Source: Promethearchaeota archaeon
GTDB lineage: Archaea; Asgardarchaeota; Lokiarchaeia; Sigyniarchaeales; SOKP01
NCBI GenBank assembly: GCA_016930515.1
Contig: JAFGGO010000158.1
Location: forward strand, 1 to 64,000
DNA: 64,000 nucleotides
Direction of reading: 5' to 3'
The notes below the pieces were generated by a model, which made no database searches, was not told the DNA's origin, and saw nothing but the letters and a program-made list of their open reading frames with translations. Position numbers and translations under genes: made by a program. This document shows, piece by piece, positions 36,901 through 44,985 of this stretch. Each line of letters opens with the position of its first letter. Positions within the stretch are counted from its first letter, which is position 1.

Positions 36901-38569
36901 CTTGTATGACTTGACTAACGATACGGATATAGGGTTTATAGATACGGGTAGCGACGGTTTTGCTTGGTTAACATATAATACGACATCAAATACATTGGCT
37001 GGCCCTCACCTGATTCGCGCAAGGTACGGTGCGTCGCTATATAATTATTCTTATTTCGTGTTAAACGCACCGATAACCGTGTCGTTTGATGCGGGGCCCG
37101 ACCCAACCTGGGTGTACGATAACTATTACACCAATAGGACGTTCCGGATTCAAGGTTCTTTAATCGATGCTACAAACGGCCTTCCCATAACAGGAGGAAT
37201 TGTTGAGACTATTCTCGTTGGTGGATTAGATTCTTACCTGACTAGCAATGGTGGAAGTCAGCAAGTGGATAATTTTTTCATATGCAATCAAACAGGGCTA
37301 ATTAACGCATATTATAACATCACGACTGGAACTCCACATCAAAATTACACCCTCAGGCTTGATTTTTACGGTGCATTCTATAACTATTTTGGAATTCCTT
37401 CCTTTCCAAACGTATTAGATCTCAGCTCTTTTAGTAATTTTACAGTTTCAGATTTTGGCCTTAACCAGTTAGAAGTAAGGGATTATTACAATCTCATGAT
37501 CACTTTATTGGTAAATGGAAATCCCGTTCCTTATGTGTATCCCTCAGGAAGTCTTCCTGCGATTGTAAACCTCGGGAATAACATCACATTTAGCGGAACC
37601 GTATACCATTCAACTCCTGTTGGAACAATAAGAATATATGATTATTACGCAAATCCATCAACACCCATAGCTGCTACTCCAACGGATGGTTCGGGAAATT
37701 ACTACATTGAACTCAATACCTCCTCTTATTCTTTACACTCAGGACTCCATCTCTTTAGGGTTACTTATGTTTATATGGGCAGCGAATTTCCAACATACAA
37801 CTCCACATATATAATCGTTGACGAGACGATTAGCAGTTTTTCGATGACCTCTACTGAGTCTAATGTTATTCGAAATGTTGACAGTTTTATTATTTCGGGT
37901 TACCTTCAGGACGGGGGATTTGGGTTAAGAGGATTACAGGTGCAACTAAGGTTATACGATGGAGCAATGGTCGATCGTTCGCAATATTTAATTCTTGAAT
38001 CAGGGTATTCCCTTACGGCCATCACTGATAACTCTGGATATTATCGGTTTGAAATTAATCATTTAAACATCTCGTGTCCCCAGGGAAGTTACACTATAAG
38101 GGTGGAATTTTACGGGAATATAATTCGATCAGATTTTCCCATTTCCATTGGAATATCGGGTGCAATGACCGGTTCAAATAGTAATAGCATTTCTTTAACT
38201 GTTAATGCGGGCATGTATTTTGAATCGTTATTATCTGGTTTTAATACGGATTTTCAACCATTAAATCCATCTGATTGGTACCTTTTTGATGTCCTTCATG
38301 TGTGGGGGCGCTTGGTTTGGGACAATGGTACTGGTGTCTCAGGAGCGACTCTTAACATCACCGTCGAATATAGAGTGAACAATATAGTATTTGCTTATGA
38401 TGACACATTCACGACCGATCCTAACGGTTATTTCAACGGTTCAATAGATGTGGATTCTAGATTTGATGATGTCGAGATGATTAGCCAAACAATTATTTCT
38501 GTAAATTATAATCCAATCGATGATGGTTTTACTTATGTAATAGCACCTGATGAGGAAACATACAACTAA
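33989..38569 (+). CDS. Giant Ig-repeat surface protein with degenerate transglutaminase domain
   Basis: First gene of the envelope cluster. A membrane anchor or signal segment lies at about 20-45, with the rest outside. Residues about 330-440 match the transglutaminase core (GLYSDFASVFCILARAFDVP, YSWAEIFVP, QQFDVYYE), but the catalytic Cys position is Tyr367 and the His position is Tyr416; only the Asp (437) remains, so the domain should be inactive. From about 485 to 1520 there are repeated Ig/CarboxypepD-like beta modules in units of about 230 residues, marked by INDIPSDD, INDIPADD and related segments and by ISGYLYDE-type strands. Many N-x-S/T sequons suggest glycosylation. There is no C-terminal anchor. 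Confidence 0.65.
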   Translation: MSEIREKILGPSNVRSQILKVVFLSVILVVAFAFSVALLNIAFGSLRNIPSEKQSNADYEYLEEVDIPFPFDPLALLQLFQDLGLEITPEMIEDLLDMFDGDFDDIPLEDLAALMAALMFSNVEVFSVYDHELTPIDDMEDYLWKYECYDQYRDGVWSAMDSDLDTVDFFTDYTEPQLGYTEIYKIKFSNLSVSAGTNQFTAPTLFSSPLIMQGSVEAQQLDTDSVLVRAQTDGLNGAALRASFDSDVNTDLSYLLRGVSLPTEEDLNGSCVYVSNPSSGYTQLIDTYQQVNGEDLFTYIDRSWMTDFKVVYDDLAANIIQPEDNAFIIANKIRNYLQSNYTLNYSPMPETETDRLNWFCASGEGLYSDFASVFCILARAFDVPARFVDGFNNRAVEQKIDPIEGSGFSVLYRNIYSWAEIFVPTDAQGNGAWQQFDVYYENYEGIPLVPPFLESNYTLDVMCNGHSIYDPFYALVDRTDSITLSANLTLNSVPVPDELITFKNYGSSTALGTATTNSSGIAEITVPVGSSRVAGPNFVIGEYSPNVLGFGYFIVNDTLSITFNIINPSSPTAINVSDVSNSTISVSGYVEDSNSNRVRYTNIEFALYENGTTNRFYAFNPDTTTADNNGAFSADLFVDGNFVDKGDYQVFASAMGTWNYTFPPDTTIYTIPSPYFPSSVTGMSAPQALFIDKEIPLILNFYINDIPSDDASSPIVSRGSTLSLKAQVLDPIGTPVDGVVVEYYEYTNGTLIGSATTGPTGNTTTIVNYLVGKYNATVGPNLLYARVGYQYNYSYYILDDNVSFSSISLTGPFPSLVVNKTQGDYFIVSGYLYDEKSNAPVEYSRVTLRMFKGITNYELTTSVNADGSFSIASYATGMEVGNYSLRLDFNGSYVINSPHPYPYNFNLTLISGYHIFLSELQITEFSPIRLDFWINDIPADDYQNPVITRSKSVNLSVYLSQGLVPISGRVYLYDLTNDTDIGFIDTGSDGFAWLTYNTTSNTLAGPHLIRARYGASLYNYSYFVLNAPITVSFDAGPDPTWVYDNYYTNRTFRIQGSLIDATNGLPITGGIVETILVGGLDSYLTSNGGSQQVDNFFICNQTGLINAYYNITTGTPHQNYTLRLDFYGAFYNYFGIPSFPNVLDLSSFSNFTVSDFGLNQLEVRDYYNLMITLLVNGNPVPYVYPSGSLPAIVNLGNNITFSGTVYHSTPVGTIRIYDYYANPSTPIAATPTDGSGNYYIELNTSSYSLHSGLHLFRVTYVYMGSEFPTYNSTYIIVDETISSFSMTSTESNVIRNVDSFIISGYLQDGGFGLRGLQVQLRLYDGAMVDRSQYLILESGYSLTAITDNSGYYRFEINHLNISCPQGSYTIRVEFYGNIIRSDFPISIGISGAMTGSNSNSISLTVNAGMYFESLLSGFNTDFQPLNPSDWYLFDVLHVWGRLVWDNGTGVSGATLNITVEYRVNNIVFAYDDTFTTDPNGYFNGSIDVDSRFDDVEMISQTIISVNYNPIDDGFTYVIAPDEETYN

Positions 38570-38587
38570 CAAATAATTAAATGAATA

Positions 38588-40219
38588 ATGAATTTACAAG
38601 AAAGAAAAGAAGATAATTCTATCATGTCAAGAAAGCACTCTGAGAAAATAAAAAATCGTGTTAAAGCATTATTTCTATTAATAACGATAGTATTCTTAAT
38701 TTCTACAATTTATATTATCAATTTCGCTAACTTGAATGAATCATCTATTGATTTCGAAAAAGAAGTGAAGCCCTCAGCAATTTGGGCTAATCTAGATCTT
38801 TTAAACACAGAAATAGACGGTAATCGCTATATACTGGGGAATGAAATCGTACCTCTGTACGGTCGGCTTTATCACCCTAAACTTCCATCTCAGAATTATA
38901 TTGGTTATACAGTGCAAGTCATGCTAGATGGTGTCCTTTATCCGTCCTATTATAATATTACGGTAGATCAAGGTTACTTTTATATCTTGAATTTTTCGCT
39001 ACCAGTAGATACCAATGTGTATGTACCCCATACTATCAATGTTTCTGTTTTAAATCCTTTTGATGATGTTAATTATACTAATTCATTTACTATATACGGA
39101 AGCACGGCTTCCTATTTTGACAATGTGATCGTAGATAACGCTCAACCATATTATTCTGGCGAATCAATAGATGTTTCAGGTAGTTTGCTCCTTGGTGATG
39201 ATACTGGAGTCTCTAATGAGCCAATTTACGCAGGTTGGTACGATAATTTGAATAATCCCGTGTATATTTTTGGATCGCCGATCGATAATACTGGTTTGGA
39301 CGGTACATTTACCACATCCGTGCAAACCCCTGATGCGTCGGGGAATCTCACGCTCAGGTTATCTTATTCAAACCCTCCTATCGTGACATATTCCGAAATA
39401 GATTGTTCAAATATATTTGTCTTTCAAAATATAACATTAACGAATCCATCGACCTCAGTAGGAGTTGCAGGGCAGGAATATACCATTTCGGGGAGATTAG
39501 CTTCTGTTTTTGGTAACTTTTATATTTTTAATAGAGCCGTGACGGTAGTCTATAACGATTCCTCTTCCACATATGGTCTTGCCCAAACTGATTCGCAAGG
39601 AAGGTTTACTTGCATGCTCACGCTTCCCAATGTAAATGGTACCGCGAGTTATCAAGTATATTTAAACTCATCAAGTGGACTAGTTCTCGCAGGTACTGTG
39701 CCTGACATACTCATCAATGCCGCTCCCGTGACACCTTCTGGGGGGCCTACAGGTCAAATACCCTTCGCAGATTTTTTTATGGTGTTCATACCAATTGTGG
39801 TCGTCATAGGTGCTGCATTAGCCGGATATGGCTATTACTTCCTGAAAAAACAAAGGAAAGCGTCTTTATCCACTACCATCCCTCTCGAGAAAAAGATTTC
39901 GAACCTTAAAATATTAAAGGAAACGGGCAGGTTGGAAGAAGCCTTGTCGTACTTGTTCAATGCGATTTTTATGACTCTCATTGACGGGAAATACGGTCGG
40001 AAGAAGAAAGAGTTTGAAACGATTCGAGATTTTGCGATCGTTTCGGTAAAGGAATTCAAGATGAAACCAACGGTCGTGTATCCATTCATGACAAAAGTGG
40101 AGGAGATTATCTATTCCAGGCCGTTTGAAATGACCGAAAGCGATTTTTACAGCGCTATAGAATTATTTAGCCGTGTCTATTTCGATCTCACTGGATATAA
40201 TTTCGTGTTAAAATTTTAA
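38588..40219 (+). CDS. Ig-domain membrane protein with cytosolic DUF4129-like domain
   Basis: Second gene, 18 bp after the first. A signal or anchor helix (about 27-47) precedes an extracellular region (about 55-390) of Ig-like beta modules with several N-glycosylation sequons. A membrane helix follows at about 397-421 (FFMVFIPIVVVIGAALAGYG), then basic residues and a cytosolic helical domain (about 430-543). This last domain, with ETGRLEEALSYLFNAIF and FETIRDFAIVSV, resembles the DUF4129 domain found at the C-terminus of bacterial TgpA-like transglutaminases. It could pass information between surface parts and the cytosolic MoxR/DUF58 machinery; this is inferred. Confidence 0.55.
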   Translation: MNLQERKEDNSIMSRKHSEKIKNRVKALFLLITIVFLISTIYIINFANLNESSIDFEKEVKPSAIWANLDLLNTEIDGNRYILGNEIVPLYGRLYHPKLPSQNYIGYTVQVMLDGVLYPSYYNITVDQGYFYILNFSLPVDTNVYVPHTINVSVLNPFDDVNYTNSFTIYGSTASYFDNVIVDNAQPYYSGESIDVSGSLLLGDDTGVSNEPIYAGWYDNLNNPVYIFGSPIDNTGLDGTFTTSVQTPDASGNLTLRLSYSNPPIVTYSEIDCSNIFVFQNITLTNPSTSVGVAGQEYTISGRLASVFGNFYIFNRAVTVVYNDSSSTYGLAQTDSQGRFTCMLTLPNVNGTASYQVYLNSSSGLVLAGTVPDILINAAPVTPSGGPTGQIPFADFFMVFIPIVVVIGAALAGYGYYFLKKQRKASLSTTIPLEKKISNLKILKETGRLEEALSYLFNAIFMTLIDGKYGRKKKEFETIRDFAIVSVKEFKMKPTVVYPFMTKVEEIIYSRPFEMTESDFYSAIELFSRVYFDLTGYNFVLKF

Positions 40220-40296
40220 CAAAATAAGGTAAAATTACAAAAAGAAAATATTATAAGTGTGAAAAAAATTAATTAATAAAAAAAAGGTTGGATATC

Positions 40297-40683
40297 ATGG
40301 CTAAAAAACCGAACTTGAGAAAAAAAAAGAAGAAACAAGAGCCTGAATATAATGCAAAAGAACGATTTGAAAACGTGAAAATTCTCGTCCAAACAAAACG
40401 GCCGAAGGAGGCAATTGCCTACATCTATTTAGTATACACGGATCTTATCTTTAAGAAACATAAGAAACCTCGAGAACCGTATCAAACCATTCGCGAGTAC
40501 GCCATAACGTGCGTTAATGAACTGGGTTTAAATCCACAAAATACTTATGTCTTCATTAAACAAATAGAAGATATAATATACGGCGGTGTGGAGCCCACGT
40601 CCAAGGAATTCGAATCGACTATTTCATTATTTTCAGCGTTGCACAAGGAAATCACGACCAAATCGTTTTCTTTTAGTTTGTAA
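40297..40683 (+). CDS. Free-standing DUF4129-like helical domain
   Basis: Small soluble protein (128 residues from ATG 40297; the frame opens at TTG 40288). AGGTTGGAT precedes the ATG. After a Lys-rich N-terminus it has the same domain as the C-terminus of the preceding protein: RFENVKILVQTKRPKEAIAY, YQTIREYAITCVNELG and a final helix with SKEFESTISLFSALH, aligned with TIRDFAIVSV and SDFYSAIELFSRVY. It lacks any membrane segment, so it may compete with or bridge its membrane-bound paralogue. No catalytic motif is visible. Confidence 0.55.
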   Translation: MAKKPNLRKKKKKQEPEYNAKERFENVKILVQTKRPKEAIAYIYLVYTDLIFKKHKKPREPYQTIREYAITCVNELGLNPQNTYVFIKQIEDIIYGGVEPTSKEFESTISLFSALHKEITTKSFSFSL

Positions 40684-40718
40684 AAATCAAATAGTAAATT
40701 TATTCAAAAGGATATATT

Positions 40719-42551
40719 ATGGCAACAACAGGAACGGGAGCATCGTCACTTAAAAGCGTGCAAATTTCCAAGGGTTTATTATACGCGTTTTTTTGCGTGT
40801 ATTTAATCATTTTTGGATTCATCATAATGGATTTTACCGCAGCGTTTCAGATTCAGAACCCTGGATTATTACCCTCGTTCTTTAGTTATATTCCTTACGT
40901 TTGTTTTATTGGAGCTGTTTTTCTAATTTTAGCTTTTATCTGGTTTTTTAGAAATTCAATGGTACAAAAATCTCGAGAAAGTAGGTCCCGAAAGTCAAAA
41001 AAAGGTTCCTTATATAAAAGAGCGCTGTTCGCAATCATATTCGTTTTTGCTTTTATCCCATTGTTTTCTCCCGTTGTCGATCAAGGAAAGAACAATCACT
41101 ATTTTTCCGTATACAATAGTGAATGGAATGGATGCTCTTCCTATCTCGCCGCCATCGAGGCTGCTGGATTCGAAACGATGAGCATTCAATCCAGCTTGAG
41201 CGCAACCGAACGCTTGGATAAATCCGTTTGTTTAGTCCTGTTAGGTCCTAATCAAGTTTATAATCCAATGTTTGATATTCCTTTTTTTATTGGATTCCTC
41301 AACAGTAGTAGTCAAACGAAAAAGAATTCCCTTTTCATAGCACACGACCACGGATCGAGTTATTGGCTTTTATGGGAGGTATTTTTAGCGAATCTTGCAT
41401 CAATGATCTCGGCCGGGGGAAACGCCTCAATGTTTCCAATGACCATTATGGCCGATGGCATATTACACGACAATGCTTCGTGCCTTACAAACGAACTAGG
41501 ACAAGGAGATCCCACATTTCCCATAATTACGAATTTGGAACCTCATCCAACAACGGTGGGAGTGTCGCAGGTGATCTTATCGGAAGCTACTGCCGCAGCT
41601 GGTGGAAAATTATTAATTGAAATGTTTGGATGGGATGTGATAGGACAAACTTCAAGCGATAATAGTTGGGTAGATAAAAATGGAGATCACATGTATAGAT
41701 TAAATAATGATTCTACTCCAGCAGACGATTATATTGATTTATCTTTTATTATAGAACCATTAGAAGAAGTTACTGACGTCGATCTTAGTATGCTCGAGAG
41801 ATTTCCCCTCGGGAGTTCTATTGTCGCTCCAACGGTCTTCTTGGCGAAGGAATTGGCAAACACTCGCGTGTTCGTGAGCTCGGATGCCAGTTGTTTTTCC
41901 AACGACCTTTTATTCGACTACGATAATTATCAATTTGGAATGAACATTATCAATTGGCTTACCTATCAAGGTGTTGACGATCCAAACAACTGGGTCATTG
42001 CCTTTGACGAGGCTCACATTCGTCCCGAATATTCTCGCGATCTTACTTCTGCGGGTATATTTGGGCTCATCTTGGAATATGTTGTTCAATTATCAACAAA
42101 TCCCATTACTGCGTGGATTTACCCGCTTTTAGCTGTTTTTACCTTGCGAAAGTACATACCTAAAAAAGATGAAAAAGCAGAAAAGAAAAGGATTGAAGAA
42201 GAAGAAAAAAAGGAAGAAAAAGAAATGTTCCGAACATCAACCTTTTTCACGCAAAAAATTGATTGGTATAAGGAGAAAGGTCGTTATGGAAAGGCCATCA
42301 CGTTGCTATTCAGGAGAATTGAGAGAAAGCTTAACGCTCAATTAGGAGGAAAACAAATTACTACGAACAATGTCATCGATCTCGTAGTGGCGAAGGAAGC
42401 GGGGGGAAAAGTAAACAAGATGAAGTTAAAAAGATTAACGAAAATTATGGATAGATTATTGGCCATTAAAGCTGGAAAAAGTAAAGTAAGAAATCCTCAG
42501 GATTTCGAAGAATTGTTCTTGGAAATGTCCTGGGCGATGAAAAATATATGA
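40719..42551 (+). CDS. DUF4350-like membrane protein with C-terminal helical domain
   Basis: Three N-terminal membrane helices (about 17-40, 50-76, 98-118) are followed by an alpha/beta domain (about 120-450) that resembles DUF4350 or a class I glutamine-amidotransferase-like fold: YNSEWNGCSSYLAAIEAAGF, VCLVLLGPNQ, RVFVSSDASCFSND and FGMNIINWLTYQG. No intact Cys-His-Glu triad was seen. A hydrophobic segment lies at about 447-482, then a Lys/Glu-rich helix and a cytosolic domain (about 505-610, GRYGKAITLLFRRIERKL) similar in layout to the DUF4129-like domains of the two preceding genes. DUF4350 proteins commonly neighbour MoxR and DUF58, as here. Confidence 0.6.
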   Translation: MATTGTGASSLKSVQISKGLLYAFFCVYLIIFGFIIMDFTAAFQIQNPGLLPSFFSYIPYVCFIGAVFLILAFIWFFRNSMVQKSRESRSRKSKKGSLYKRALFAIIFVFAFIPLFSPVVDQGKNNHYFSVYNSEWNGCSSYLAAIEAAGFETMSIQSSLSATERLDKSVCLVLLGPNQVYNPMFDIPFFIGFLNSSSQTKKNSLFIAHDHGSSYWLLWEVFLANLASMISAGGNASMFPMTIMADGILHDNASCLTNELGQGDPTFPIITNLEPHPTTVGVSQVILSEATAAAGGKLLIEMFGWDVIGQTSSDNSWVDKNGDHMYRLNNDSTPADDYIDLSFIIEPLEEVTDVDLSMLERFPLGSSIVAPTVFLAKELANTRVFVSSDASCFSNDLLFDYDNYQFGMNIINWLTYQGVDDPNNWVIAFDEAHIRPEYSRDLTSAGIFGLILEYVVQLSTNPITAWIYPLLAVFTLRKYIPKKDEKAEKKRIEEEEKKEEKEMFRTSTFFTQKIDWYKEKGRYGKAITLLFRRIERKLNAQLGGKQITTNNVIDLVVAKEAGGKVNKMKLKRLTKIMDRLLAIKAGKSKVRNPQDFEELFLEMSWAMKNI

Positions 42552-42623
42552 TCAATTTTATGTAATTATTGAATAATATAAATAAAAAATATAAAAAATA
42601 ATACAAAATAGGAGTGAAGAAAT

Positions 42624-43601
42624 ATGGCAGAAAAAGCTAAATCTCGAGATTCTAAGGATTCGCTTGATGTAACACCAATACGAGAAATTGCTCAAGATGT
42701 TTTATCAGAGGTATCTCGAGTGATTGTCGGAAACGGAGAAATCTTACAACACTTGTTTGTAGCGCTGCTCGTAAACGGTCACGTGCTCTTGGAAGGAGTT
42801 CCTGGTTTGGGCAAGACAGTCATGGCAAAGACTTTTGCAGAGACCTTGGGGATATCGTTTAAAAGAGTGCAATTCACGCCAGACCTCTTGCCAGCAGATA
42901 TAACAGGAACGAAAATTTTCGACCAACAAGAGGGCGCTTTCGTTCTTCAAAAAGGACCTATATTTGCAAACCTCGTGCTTGCAGATGAAATCAATAGAAG
43001 TGCCCCAAAGACGCAAGCAGCTCTCCTCGAAGCGATGGCCGAAAGACAGGTCACGATCGAAGGACAAACGCTTATGCTTGAAAAACCGTTCATGGTGGTA
43101 GCTACGGAAAATCCGGTGGAAATGGAGGGGACATACCCCTTACCTGAAGCTCAAGTTGATAGATTCCTTTTTAAATTATGGTTGGATTATCCCGAGCATC
43201 AAGAAGAAGTTGAAATCCTTCGAAGACAACTCACTGGCGATTCTCCGTCCGTAGAAACCATCACGAATGGCGAGGAACTATTAGCGGCACAAAAATTGAT
43301 GAATATGGTGTACATTGACGATCGCATCTTGAAATACATTCGGGACATCATTTTAAAGACTCGAAATCACCCTCAAATCGCCTTAGGGTGCGGTCCGCGA
43401 GCTTCCTTGGTGCTCATGAAATGTTCAAAAGCGCGAGCGGCCATTCTTGGCAGGATTTACGTTACACCCGATGATGTACGAGCCCTATCAATGCCCGCTT
43501 TAAACCACAGGATCCTTCTCAAGCCTGAAGCTGAACTTGAAGGTTTGGATGTTAAATCCGTGGTTAAAAGCATACTCGAGGAAATACCCATACCAATTTA
43601 A
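42624..43601 (+). CDS. moxR: MoxR-type AAA+ ATPase
   Basis: Canonical MoxR ATPase and probable engine of the envelope cluster. Walker A is GVPGLGKT (58-65), Walker B LVLADEINRS (about 112-121) with intact Asp-Glu, sensor 1 VVATENP, and the family block YPLPEAQVDRFLFKL. The lid helices end with the GPRASLVLMKCSKA segment and DVRALSMPALNHRI, typical of MoxR. It has no membrane helix. GGAGTGA stands seven bases before the ATG. DUF58 follows immediately, as in bacterial MoxR-DUF58 operons; a hairpin spans the moxR stop. Confidence 0.93.
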   Translation: MAEKAKSRDSKDSLDVTPIREIAQDVLSEVSRVIVGNGEILQHLFVALLVNGHVLLEGVPGLGKTVMAKTFAETLGISFKRVQFTPDLLPADITGTKIFDQQEGAFVLQKGPIFANLVLADEINRSAPKTQAALLEAMAERQVTIEGQTLMLEKPFMVVATENPVEMEGTYPLPEAQVDRFLFKLWLDYPEHQEEVEILRRQLTGDSPSVETITNGEELLAAQKLMNMVYIDDRILKYIRDIILKTRNHPQIALGCGPRASLVLMKCSKARAAILGRIYVTPDDVRALSMPALNHRILLKPEAELEGLDVKSVVKSILEEIPIPI

Positions 43602-43617
43602 TTGCGCATTAAATTGG
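43593..43617 (+). promoter_or_regulatory. Perfect hairpin across the moxR stop codon
   Basis: Ten-base arms CCAATTTAAT (43593-43602) and ATTAAATTGG (43608-43617) enclose loop TGCGC. The moxR TAA (43599-43601) lies in the left arm. The following DUF58 frame opens right after. It could modulate DUF58 translation, protect mRNA or mark processing; no T-run follows, so it is not a typical terminator. Confidence 0.5.
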
Positions 43618-43653
43618 AACTAGATCAAGAAAAAAAGTTGGTGGTGGATAAAC

Positions 43654-44982
43654 ATTTTTGGTGGAAAAGGTAGGACATTAATATTATTTGCGGCGTTTTT
43701 CCTATGTGCAGGATTTGCATTCGTAAATTACTTTCTAATTTACTTCGGGATCCTCCTGTTATTTAGTACGGTGATTAGTTTACCGTTTTTTGCGCTGCAC
43801 ATGAATGTGGAGGAATTAATTGTACACCGAGAACTTGACAAGGAAAAAGTTTTTCGGGACGATTTTTTGCATGTTAAAGTAGTAATTGAAAACACTGGAA
43901 GGCACAATTTTGACTTTTTAGAAATTCGAGATTATTACAATCCCCAACTTTTTAGATTAATCCTCGGAGAAAATTTCATCTCAACGAGAATAGGCGCAAA
44001 AAAAACTATTAAGTTTTCATATATCCTCGAGCCCAAAGTAAGAGGAGAATATCCATTAGGACCGTTGTCCTTAACCGTAAAAGATAGGTTGGGATTCAAT
44101 TCCACCGAGCGAATTGTTCCTAACAGTGTAACGGATATTCTAGTTTATCCGCCTTACGAAGACATCAAGAGGATCGAAATCTTGGGATCAAAAAGGTCCT
44201 TACAATTAAATTACGGTTCTCAAAGGTCCAAGCAGAAAGGTACGGGTACCGAATTCTACGGAATGAGGAGGTACGCGTTTGGAGATCAATTCAGGTTGAT
44301 TGATTGGAAAGCTAGCGTTCGGCAGCAGAGGCTTATCGTGAGAGAACACGAAACCGAAAGGGATGTCACCGTTATGATTTTAGTAGATTCTTCTAGTAGT
44401 ATGGCTGGTGGCGCAATAGAAAACACTAAATTCGAATATGCCATTCGTGCTTGCATGTTATTAACTAAAGTATCACTCACGAGAAGAGATAGCGTTGGAG
44501 TTTATACTTTTTCCGATAAAAAAAACTTCAAGTTCTTGAAACCAAATCGGGGGGATGATCAGTTTTATACCGTATTGGATTTCGTTGCGAGAGTAAAACC
44601 TGCGGCAAAATGCCGGTTTGCCGAAGCAATGGACACGTTCACGAAGAGATTTCAAAAACGCAGTCTGATCTTTATCATATCCGATTTAGAATCAAACACG
44701 AAGGATATAACCGAAGGTATAAAGAAATTGCTTCCTTTCAATCATTCTGTTATCTTGATCAATCCGTTCTCGCCGTGGTTTGAAATTCACGAAATGGATT
44801 TATCTTCCACGGATAAAGCCTTGGCAGAAGCAATTAGTGAGGAGATGATGGAACACATCTTAGCTATCAAGCAAGAAATCAGCAGATTAGGCGTTAATCT
44901 CGTAACTTGTGGACCCGACGACATGCTAAATCAAGTATTAGCAAATTATATGGAGGCAAAGAAAAAGGGAAAGGCGTATTAA
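43654..44982 (+). CDS. DUF58 VWA-like protein
   Basis: Partner of MoxR. Two N-terminal membrane helices (encoded about 43675-43790: LILFAAFFLCAGFAF, then YFGILLLFSTVIS) are followed by a beta domain and the DUF58 block GTEFYGMRRYAFGDQFRLID plus WKASVRQ, then a VWA-like domain with DSSSSM and ISDLES. The frame has no ATG, GTG or TTG before GTG 43771, which would cut away both helices. I place the start at ATT 43654, after GGTGGTGG, but a GTG at 43641 in another frame reads VDKHFWWKR up to AGG-TAG, so a frameshift there (programmed or a sequence error) is an alternative. The membrane protein gene follows after 3 bp. Confidence 0.8.
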   Translation: MFGGKGRTLILFAAFFLCAGFAFVNYFLIYFGILLLFSTVISLPFFALHMNVEELIVHRELDKEKVFRDDFLHVKVVIENTGRHNFDFLEIRDYYNPQLFRLILGENFISTRIGAKKTIKFSYILEPKVRGEYPLGPLSLTVKDRLGFNSTERIVPNSVTDILVYPPYEDIKRIEILGSKRSLQLNYGSQRSKQKGTGTEFYGMRRYAFGDQFRLIDWKASVRQQRLIVREHETERDVTVMILVDSSSSMAGGAIENTKFEYAIRACMLLTKVSLTRRDSVGVYTFSDKKNFKFLKPNRGDDQFYTVLDFVARVKPAAKCRFAEAMDTFTKRFQKRSLIFIISDLESNTKDITEGIKKLLPFNHSVILINPFSPWFEIHEMDLSSTDKALAEAISEEMMEHILAIKQEISRLGVNLVTCGPDDMLNQVLANYMEAKKKGKAY

Positions 44983-44985
44983 ACC

